In this document: piece by piece, positions 58,339-64,000 of the stretch | Layout: every line of letters begins with the position of its first letter | Numbering within the stretch: the stretch's first letter is position 1 | NCBI RefSeq assembly: GCF_039871655.1 | Contig: NZ_JBDPLZ010000003.1 | Coordinates: 1 to 64,000 of the forward strand | Reading direction: 5' to 3' | From: Actinocorallia sp039871655 | GTDB taxonomy: Bacteria; Actinomycetota; Actinomycetes; Streptosporangiales; Streptosporangiaceae | DNA: 64,000 nt | Translations under genes and position numbers: made by a program | Notes under the pieces: generated by a model | Told to the model about the DNA's origin: nothing | What the model saw: only the letters and a program-made list of their open reading frames with translations | The model's database searches: none

Positions 58339-59097
58339 TCAGCGGTCGACGGCAGTGGCTCCGCCGTCGACGGTGAGATGGGTGCCGGTGATGAAGGAGG
58401 CCTCGTCGCTCAGGAGGAAGCGCACAGCCCCCGCGACCTCCTCGGGACCGCCCATCCGGCCGAACGGGGATTTGGCGGCGAACTCCGCGCGCATCTCCTC
58501 GGGGGCGACGGAAAGGAAGGGGGTGTCGATGTATCCGGGGCACACCGCGTTCACCCGGACGCCGTCGAAGGCCAACTGGTGGGCCAGCGCCTTGGTGAGC
58601 CCGAGGAGTCCGGCCTTGGAGGCGCAGTAGGAGGGGATGAACATCTGACCGACGAACGCCTCGATGGAGGAGACGCCGACCACCGCGGAGCCGGGGTTGG
58701 CGCTCAGGTCGGGAAGCAGCGCCTGCACCAGCAGCGCGTGGGCCCGGAGGTTGACGTTCTGGACCGCATCCCACGTCGCCTCGTCCAGGTCGCCGACGGC
58801 GGCGGGGACGGAGACTCCGGCGGCGTGGACGAGCCCGCCGATCGTGCCGAGGGCCTCGCGGCTGCGGGCCACGGCTTCGGGGAAGTCGGCGGCGCGGGTC
58901 ACGTCCACCCGCATTCCGACGGCGGCCACCGAGGTCTCGGCGGCGATCTCCGCGGCGAGGGCCGCGGGCTCGGCCAGGTCCCACAGGGCGACCGGGCGTC
59001 CCGCCGAGGCCAGGGCCCGGGCGCAGGCGGCGCCGATCCCCGACGCCGCCCCGGTCACGATCACGCCGGTCGCGGGGCTGCCAGCTCTGGACTTCAT
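58339..59097 (-). CDS. Short-chain dehydrogenase/reductase
   Basis: A 252-residue classical SDR. TGAASGIG is at residues 15-22, HAAG near 92 in place of the usual NNAG, SS near 142 and YCASK near 156-160. LWDLAE after beta-2 has an Asp, which favours NAD. The ATG at 59097 has AAGGA. Two tandem copies of ACTTGAT lie just upstream (59110-59123). It is the first gene of a two-SDR operon. Confidence 0.9.
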   Translation of the reverse strand: MKSRAGSPATGVIVTGAASGIGAACARALASAGRPVALWDLAEPAALAAEIAAETSVAAVGMRVDVTRAADFPEAVARSREALGTIGGLVHAAGVSVPAAVGDLDEATWDAVQNVNLRAHALLVQALLPDLSANPGSAVVGVSSIEAFVGQMFIPSYCASKAGLLGLTKALAHQLAFDGVRVNAVCPGYIDTPFLSVAPEEMRAEFAAKSPFGRMGGPEEVAGAVRFLLSDEASFITGTHLTVDGGATAVDR

Positions 59098-59109
59098 AAA
59101 ATTCCTTAT

Positions 59110-59123
59110 ACTTGATACTTGAT
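59110..59123. promoter_or_regulatory. Tandem 7-base direct repeat before SDR gene
   Basis: ACTTGAT occurs twice without a gap, 12 bases upstream of the SDR start, in an AT-rich patch of the divergent promoter region (59098-59203). It could be a regulator site or part of the minus-strand promoter. No better palindrome is seen there. Confidence 0.3.
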
Positions 59124-59203
59124 GGCATGTCGTCGCTCACATTAGCGTGCGGGGGAGTTCTCTTAGAGAGTTCGAAAACGAGGGGCCTCGGACGGGAGAC
59201 GTC

Positions 59204-60049
59204 ATGCACGAGCTGAACGGCCGGGTGGCCGTCGTCACCGGCGCGGGAAGCGGCATCGGCCGGGCCCTGGCTCTGCGGCTGGCGGACGAGGGCATGGACC
59301 TCGCCCTCGGCGACGTACAGCGGGAGGCCCTGGCGGAGACCGGGGAACTGGCCGGGACGCGCGGCGTCCGGGTCGTCTCCCGGGTCGTGGACGTGGGGGA
59401 GGAGCACGAGGTGGAGGCGTTCGCCGAGCAGGTGTACGCCGACCTCGGCGCGGTGCACCTGCTGTGCAACAACGCGGGCGTCTTCATGGGCGGCCGGGTG
59501 TGGACCAGGCCTGCGGCCGACTTCGAGTGGGCGCTGCGGGTGAACCTCTGGGGCCTCCTGCACGGCGCGCGGGCGTTCGTGCCCCGCATGCTCGACCAGG
59601 GACACGAGGGCCACATCGTCAACACCTGCTCGGTGGCAGGGCTCTTCGTCGGCCCCGGCTCCGCCCCCTACACCGTCTCCAAGTGGGCGGCCTTCGCCGC
59701 GACGCTCAGCCTGGCCCAGGAACTCGCCATGCAGAACGCGAAGATCCGGGTCTCGGCGTTGTGTCCCGGCGGGGTGACCACCCGCATCCACGAGTCCGAG
59801 CGCGTCAGGCCGGCCGGCCTGCGCAGCGAGCCCGGCGACGACTCGATCTTCATGAACGAGATGATCAGGGCCACGGTGGAGAACGGGATCCCGCCGGAGG
59901 AGGTGGCCGGGCAGGTCGTGGACGCCGTCAGGGCCGGCCGGTTCCTGGTCCTCACCCACCCCGCGTACGCTGGGGGGCTCCCCGAGCAGGCCGAGGCCCT
60001 CGTCGCGGGAAGACTGCCCGGCATGCCCGACTTCGAATGGCGAGGATGA
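59204..60049 (+). CDS. Short-chain dehydrogenase/reductase
   Basis: A 281-residue classical SDR. TGAGSGIG is at residues 13-20, NNAG near 89-92, SVAG near 147 and YTVSK near 160-164. LGDVQRE after beta-2 has an Asp and favours NAD. A C-terminal extension of about 40 residues is present. The ATG at 59204 with GGGAG is preferred to a start 57 bases earlier. It lies seven bases before the Ddn-like gene and is divergent from the two-SDR operon. Confidence 0.9.
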   Translation: MHELNGRVAVVTGAGSGIGRALALRLADEGMDLALGDVQREALAETGELAGTRGVRVVSRVVDVGEEHEVEAFAEQVYADLGAVHLLCNNAGVFMGGRVWTRPAADFEWALRVNLWGLLHGARAFVPRMLDQGHEGHIVNTCSVAGLFVGPGSAPYTVSKWAAFAATLSLAQELAMQNAKIRVSALCPGGVTTRIHESERVRPAGLRSEPGDDSIFMNEMIRATVENGIPPEEVAGQVVDAVRAGRFLVLTHPAYAGGLPEQAEALVAGRLPGMPDFEWRG

Positions 60050-60056
60050 ACGTCCC

Positions 60057-60554
60057 ATGAGCGCACAGGCGTCCGCACCGCGCGGCTTCGACTCTCCGAT
60101 GGTCCCGCGGATCCTGCGGGTGATGTCCCAGGCCAACGTCTTCGTCTACCGGAAGACCGGCGGCCGGATCGGCGGCAAGTGGCGGATCGGCAGCGCCTTC
60201 CCGCGCGGCGTCCCGGTCTGCCTCGTCACGACCACCGGGCGCAAGACGGGGCGTGCGCGCACGCTGCCGCTGCTCTTCCTGCCCGACGGCGACCGCGTCA
60301 TCCTCGTCGCCTCCCAGGGCGGCCTGCCGAAGAATCCGCTGTGGTACCTCAACATCAAGGCGAACCCCGACGTCCTCGTCCAGGTGGGGCGGAACGAGCG
60401 AAGGATGCGCGCCCGGACCGCCTCTCCGCAGGAGCGGGCCGAGCTGTGGCCCAGGCTGGTGGCGATGTACGCCGACTTCGACTCCTACCAGGCCCGCACC
60501 GAGCGGGAGATCCCCGTCGTCATCTGCGAGCCCGCACCCGACGGCGCGCGCTGA
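60057..60554 (+). CDS. Deazaflavin (F420)-dependent nitroreductase family protein (Ddn-like)
   Basis: A 165-residue split-barrel protein of the Ddn family. RILRVMSQANVFVYRKTGGRIGG, VCLVTTTGRKTGRARTLPLLFLPDGDRVILVASQGG and PLWYLNIKANPDVLVQVG are characteristic. These proteins reduce quinones or other substrates with coenzyme F420H2. It forms a two-gene unit with the upstream SDR, and the imperfect hairpin at 60566-60600 follows. Confidence 0.9.
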   Translation: MSAQASAPRGFDSPMVPRILRVMSQANVFVYRKTGGRIGGKWRIGSAFPRGVPVCLVTTTGRKTGRARTLPLLFLPDGDRVILVASQGGLPKNPLWYLNIKANPDVLVQVGRNERRMRARTASPQERAELWPRLVAMYADFDSYQARTEREIPVVICEPAPDGAR

Positions 60555-60565
60555 ACGCGACCGCG

Positions 60566-60600
60566 AGGAGGGGCCCTCGCCGGAGCGGGGCCCTTCTCCT
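60566..60600. terminator. Imperfect hairpin between convergent genes
   Basis: AGGAG-GGGCCC pairs with GGGCCC-TTCTCCT with a two-base bulge, with a short GC loop between. It lies between the Ddn-like gene and the convergent enoyl-CoA hydratase. Confidence 0.5.
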
Positions 60601-60608
60601 GCGAGGGA

Positions 60609-61430
60609 TCAGCGTAGACGCCAGTCGATTCTCTTGCCGGACTTGAAGACCCGCTGCCCTTCCGACAACTCGTCCTCGTCGATGGCCAGCTGCACCATGG
60701 CGTCGCCCGCGGCCATCGCCTGGCGGTAGCCCATCTCGCGGGTGTACCAGATCGAGCGGACGGTCGCCTGCAGCGCCAGCGGCGGCTGCGAGGCCATGGT
60801 CTGCGCGACGCGCAGCGCCGTCTCCTGAAGCTCCTCGGCGGGCACGACCTCCTGGACGAGGCCGATCTGGTGGGCCCGCTGCGCGCTCATCCGCTCGTAG
60901 GAGCCCATCAGCGACAGGCGCATGATCTCGCCCAGCGGCATGCGCTGCGCCATCATCATCGACTCGTACACCGTGGCCATGCCGTAGGTGGTGTGCGGGT
61001 CGAAGAAGGTGGCGTGCTCGGCGGCGATGATGAACTCGACCTCGCCCAGCATGTAGAAGGCGCCGCCGCAGGCCATGCCGTTGACCGCGGCGATGATCGG
61101 TTTCCACAGCTTCCCGGAGCTCTTGGGCATCAGCCAGTCGCCCGGTTCGTTCTGGTGCATCGGGGTGCCGCCCCGCCGCCCGATGTCGGGGATGCGGTCG
61201 TCTTCGCCGACGGCGGCGGCGACGCGGTCGAGGCCGGTGGAGAACGCCTTGTCGCCGGTGCCCGTCAGCACGATCACCCGGATGTCGTCGTTGTCGCGCA
61301 GTTCCCGCCAGCAGGCGTACACCTCCCGCATCATCTGCACGTCGAAGGCGTTGTGCACGTCCGGACGGTGGAGGGTGACCCGGGCGACCGGTCCGAACTC
61401 CTCGTACTTCAGGGTCTCGTAGCGGGACAT
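60609..61430 (-). CDS. Enoyl-CoA hydratase/isomerase family protein
   Basis: A 273-residue crotonase-fold protein. The oxyanion-hole segments are KAFSTGLD (residues 61-68) and NGMACGGAF (117-125). The first catalytic Glu of hydratases, expected after GG, is present only as E130, and the region near 155 reads TVYESMM, so the reaction (hydration, isomerisation or ring hydrolysis) cannot be fixed. It starts at ATG 61430. It is part of a minus-strand run with an APH-like kinase, an LLM and a P450. Confidence 0.87.
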   Translation of the reverse strand: MSRYETLKYEEFGPVARVTLHRPDVHNAFDVQMMREVYACWRELRDNDDIRVIVLTGTGDKAFSTGLDRVAAAVGEDDRIPDIGRRGGTPMHQNEPGDWLMPKSSGKLWKPIIAAVNGMACGGAFYMLGEVEFIIAAEHATFFDPHTTYGMATVYESMMMAQRMPLGEIMRLSLMGSYERMSAQRAHQIGLVQEVVPAEELQETALRVAQTMASQPPLALQATVRSIWYTREMGYRQAMAAGDAMVQLAIDEDELSEGQRVFKSGKRIDWRLR

Positions 61431-61452
61431 GGTTCCCCTCTCGGGTCGGGTC

Positions 61453-62487
61453 TCAGATGAGGTCGAGGGTGCCGAGCTCGCGGATCATGGCGCAGGACCT
61501 GCGCGCCATGGTGAGGAACATCCGGTCGCCCCGGTCGGTCGGGGTCCCGTAGGCGCAGCCCAGAACGGTGATCAGCGGCCCCTGGACGGCGGCGAACCGG
61601 TAGTCGTCGAAGCACTCCTGAAGGCCGTAGTCATCGACCCCGTAGCCCGTCAGCGCCGTGTGGTAGCGCGAGACGAGGTCGCGTTCGCAGGCGGCCCGGT
61701 CCTCGGGACGCAGCCCGGTGCCGAGGAAGAAGGACAGGTCGCGGACGGGATGGCCGAGGCTGAGCGTCTGCCAGTCCACGGCGATGACCTCGGAGCCGCC
61801 GTCCGGAGGGAAGAGCAGGTTGTCCGGCCGGTAGTCCCCGTGGACGGGGCCGAACCGCTCGGAGCGGGCCAACACCCAGGCCGCGACCCGGTCGGCGGTG
61901 TCGCGGAGGGTGCGCGCGTCGGTGTCGGAGAGCCTTCCCGCGAACCGCTCGACGAAGGTCTCGACGGCGGGCGCGAAGATCTCGCCCAGGGACCTCGCGT
62001 CCTCCTCGCCGACGGCGCCCAGCCACGGCAGGTCCAGCAAGGTCGGATCACACCACCGGGGACCGTGCAGCCCGGCCAGGTTGACCACGGCCGCGGCGGC
62101 CTGGGCGGGAGAGCAGCCGGCGAGCTGGTCGCCCTGCACGGCGGGGGAGGCGTCCTCCAGCAGCAGGGTGAAGGCCGTGCCGTCCTCGGAGATCGCGCCG
62201 TGGTGGCAGACCGGGACGCGCGCCTCCACGGTGTGTGCGAGGTCCCGGTAGAACGACACCTCGGTGCGGTAGGCGGGGCTGAGGAAGGCCCGGCTGGCCT
62301 CGTCCCGCGCGGGGAGCTTGGCGACGAGGCTGCGCGGCGTGCCGGGCGCGCCGGTGAGCTCCAGCCGGTAGCAGGCTCCGATCTGGCCGGAGCCGACCGG
62401 TCGGCACACCACCTGCGAGACCTCGGTGCCCAGCACCTCGCTCAGCCATGGCGCGGTCAGCCCCTCGGGCGTGTCCACCACGCTCAC
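61453..62487 (-). CDS. APH-like phosphotransferase
   Basis: A 344-residue kinase-fold protein of the aminoglycoside-phosphotransferase/ecdysteroid-kinase type. The catalytic loop HGDYRPDNLLF (near residue 215) and the metal-binding AVDWQTLSLG are present. LVAKLPARDEASRAFLS gives the ATP-binding lysine. The GTG at 62487 overlaps the LLM stop (GTGA). Actinobacterial members near lipid-catabolism genes are common. The substrate, perhaps a hydroxylated steroid or lipid, is unknown. Confidence 0.87.
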   Translation of the reverse strand: MSVVDTPEGLTAPWLSEVLGTEVSQVVCRPVGSGQIGACYRLELTGAPGTPRSLVAKLPARDEASRAFLSPAYRTEVSFYRDLAHTVEARVPVCHHGAISEDGTAFTLLLEDASPAVQGDQLAGCSPAQAAAAVVNLAGLHGPRWCDPTLLDLPWLGAVGEEDARSLGEIFAPAVETFVERFAGRLSDTDARTLRDTADRVAAWVLARSERFGPVHGDYRPDNLLFPPDGGSEVIAVDWQTLSLGHPVRDLSFFLGTGLRPEDRAACERDLVSRYHTALTGYGVDDYGLQECFDDYRFAAVQGPLITVLGCAYGTPTDRGDRMFLTMARRSCAMIRELGTLDLI

Positions 62488-63569
62488 CGGGGACTCCGTC
62501 CAGGGTTGAGGTCGGCGCGGGCGCCGAAGTCCGCCGGACGCGCCTTGCGGTAGGCGGCGAGGACCGGCTCCAGCTCGGCGGGGGTGGCGCCGTGCAGGAT
62601 CACCCCGTCGGCCCCGGCCTTGAACTGGTCGAGCACCCGCTGGGCGCAGCGCTCCGGCGAACCCGTCGCGGACGCCTCCAGCCACTGTGCGGGGATCAGC
62701 TCGTTGAGTCGTTCGAACTGCTCGGTCGTGCCGATCGCGTCGAAGGCGCCGGGGAAGCCGGAGACCAGCTCGTCGGCGCGGAACCGGGCCAGGGCGGCGG
62801 GGTCCCAGCCGTTCAGCCGGACGAGCAGGTCGCCGTACCCCTGCAGGTAGGTGGCCAGCCGCCCGGTCAGCTTGCGCAGCCGCAGCTCCGGCTCGATGTG
62901 GTCGCCGACGGTGGCCAGCACCGACCACACCCGGACCGAGGACGGGTCGCGTCCGGCCCGCTCGGCGCCGCGCCGTACCGCCTCGACCGAACGGGAGAGG
63001 GTCTCGTCGGAGAAGAAGGTGTGCAGGACGACCCCGTCGGTGACACGCCCGGCGAACTCCAGGGTGCGTTCGCCCATGGCCGTCAGCATGATCGGGATGT
63101 CCTCGTCGAACGAGGGGTCCTGCATCAGGTACGGGAACCTCCCGGCGGGGCCGTCGTGCCCGGCGACGGGCTCGCCCCGCCACAGCGTGCGCAGGATGCC
63201 GATGACGTCCTCGAGCTGGGCCTGGGTGACGCGGGGCAGCCCCATCACGTCGAAGAGCATGTCGAAGCCGCGGCCCAGCCCCAGCGCGAACCTGCCCCCG
63301 GTCAGCCGGTGCATCGTGGTGGCGAACGTCGCGGTGAGCAGGGGGTGGCGCGTGTTGTGGTTGGTCGCCGCGGTGGCGATGCCCAGCCGTTCGGTGACAG
63401 CGCCGGCGGCGCCGGACAGCGTCGCCGCCTCCTTGACGTTGAACCGTTCGGAGAGGAACGCCGCGCCGATTCCGAGGCGTTCGGCGGCGCGCACCTCCTC
63501 GAGGAGGTCTCTCGGGTCGTCCGAGTGCCCGGCCAGGCCGTAGCACCCCAGTTCCCACAGGTCTTCCAT
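62484..63569 (-). CDS. F420-type luciferase-like oxidoreductase
   Basis: A 361-residue LLM-fold protein of the TIGR03857-like group common in F420-producing actinobacteria. GIGAAFLSERFNVKEAATLSGAAGAVTERLGIATAATNHNTRHPLLTATFATTMHRLTGGRFALGLGRG spans residues 33-100 and carries the cofactor site. It starts at ATG 63569, 13 bases after the P450. It is probably F420-dependent, acting on an alcohol or carbonyl. Confidence 0.9.
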   Translation of the reverse strand: MEDLWELGCYGLAGHSDDPRDLLEEVRAAERLGIGAAFLSERFNVKEAATLSGAAGAVTERLGIATAATNHNTRHPLLTATFATTMHRLTGGRFALGLGRGFDMLFDVMGLPRVTQAQLEDVIGILRTLWRGEPVAGHDGPAGRFPYLMQDPSFDEDIPIMLTAMGERTLEFAGRVTDGVVLHTFFSDETLSRSVEAVRRGAERAGRDPSSVRVWSVLATVGDHIEPELRLRKLTGRLATYLQGYGDLLVRLNGWDPAALARFRADELVSGFPGAFDAIGTTEQFERLNELIPAQWLEASATGSPERCAQRVLDQFKAGADGVILHGATPAELEPVLAAYRKARPADFGARADLNPGRSPR

Positions 63570-63582
63570 GGTGGCCTCCGGG

Positions 63583-64000
63583 TCAGCCGGCGAGCTTGGG
63601 GACGGGGGTGAAGCGGACTTTGAGGCTCTCGTAGCCGGACACGAAGTTCGCCGGGCGGTGGGAGGGCTCCGCGTCGTCGACCGGCTCGATGTCGGGCAGA
63701 CGCTCCAGGAGCCGCTCGAACATCACCTTCAGCTCCAGCCGGGCCAGGCTGTTGCCCAGGCAGAAGTGCGGCCCGTTGCCGAAGGCGAGGTGGTCGTTGG
63801 GGGTGCGCGTCACGTCGAACCGGTCGGGGTCGGTGAAGACCTCCTCGTCCCGGTTGGCCGACGGGTAGAGGAGCAGGACCTTGTCCCCCTCCTTGATCGT
63901 CTGGCCGCGCAGCTCGAAGTCGCGGGTCGCGGTGCGGTTCATGTTCTTGATGGGGGAGACCCAGCGCAGCATCTCCTCCACTGCCGTCGGGATGAGGCCC
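63583..64000 (-). CDS. Cytochrome P450, C-terminal part (cut by window end)
   Basis: About 139 residues of a P450, open to the window edge. The ExxR motif is in EEMLRWVSP, followed by NRDEEVFTDPDRFDVTR. The haem loop FGNGPHFCLGNSLARLEL contains the proximal cysteine. The style resembles CYP124/125/142-type lipid omega-hydroxylases of actinobacteria, which oxidise cholesterol and methyl-branched lipids. That assignment needs the missing N-terminal two thirds. It is the first visible gene of the minus-strand P450-LLM-kinase-hydratase run. Confidence 0.93.
   Translation of the reverse strand, partial: GLIPTAVEEMLRWVSPIKNMNRTATRDFELRGQTIKEGDKVLLLYPSANRDEEVFTDPDRFDVTRTPNDHLAFGNGPHFCLGNSLARLELKVMFERLLERLPDIEPVDDAEPSHRPANFVSGYESLKVRFTPVPKLAG

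Noticed and set aside
57479..60136. 885-codon minus-strand frame across three SDR genes
   Set aside because: The translation is low-complexity shadow sequence; each SDR has intact motifs in another frame or strand.
1..64000. CRISPR arrays, rRNA, prophage or integrative-element boundaries
   Set aside because: No regularly spaced repeats, rRNA-like or tRNA-like structures, integrase genes or attachment-site duplications were found on reading both strands.

Overview
The window is about 64 kb of very GC-rich, tightly packed DNA from an actinomycete. This is supported by frequent GTG starts, ATGA/TGATG/GTGA gene overlaps, a near-consensus DtxR/IdeR iron box, a complete Mce lipid-uptake operon, an F420-type Ddn-family protein, luciferase-like (LLM) oxidoreductases, DUF574 methyltransferases and P450s paired with 3Fe-4S ferredoxins. 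A Streptosporangiales or Thermomonosporaceae-like host is my inference, not shown by the sequence. There are no rRNA or tRNA genes, no CRISPR array and no intact insertion sequence.

Layout. 1-2.9 kb: two tandem TetR genes with stretches of identical DNA, then a 14-TM drug exporter. 3-7.9 kb: an acyl-CoA dehydrogenase downstream of a four-gene ferric-siderophore ABC importer under an iron box. 8.1-10.2 kb: TetR, ferredoxin and P450. 10.2-15.4 kb: a TetR regulator divergent from an acyl-CoA catabolic operon (two SDRs, a MaoC hydratase and two acyl-CoA dehydrogenases), with a KstR2-like palindrome between them. 16.2-24.2 kb: a carotenoid cluster (crtE, crtI, crtB, crtA, a cruF-like gene, a second desaturase, a glycosyltransferase and a PlsY-like acyltransferase) that has no cyclase. 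It is predicted to make an acyclic, hydroxylated and ketolated carotenoid glycoside, possibly fatty-acylated. 24.6-26.4 kb: P450, ferredoxin and DUF1330.

26.5-46.1 kb is a mosaic of small accessory genes. It holds methyltransferases, a PLP enzyme, a cytoplasmic BtuF-like protein, a MocR/LysE pair, MerR/GyrI-like sensors and an ArsR-phosphatase fusion read from an apparently leaderless promoter. It also holds VOC proteins, a secreted M19-like hydrolase, an LLM oxidoreductase, a decayed DUF2243-CtaG pair, secreted and membrane proteins, an MFS exporter, an HbpS-like protein, and an HxlR/carboxymuconolactone-decarboxylase pair with twin operators. 46.2-48.4 kb: a 723-residue protein with a TerD-like C-terminal region and an unrecognised N-terminus.

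48.5-57.3 kb (minus strand): a complete mce operon (yrbEA, yrbEB, mceA-F, Mce-associated gene). In it both the D- and E-position proteins carry lipoboxes. 57.5-64 kb: three SDRs, a Ddn-like protein, an enoyl-CoA hydratase, an APH-like kinase, an F420-type LLM and the 3' part of a P450. Mce uptake, three P450s, several SDRs, paired acyl-CoA dehydrogenases and hydratases, and a KstR2-like operator together suggest import and oxidation of a steroid or other bulky lipid. No thiolase, CoA ligase, MceG ATPase or ring-cleavage enzyme is in the window, so the substrate remains inferred.
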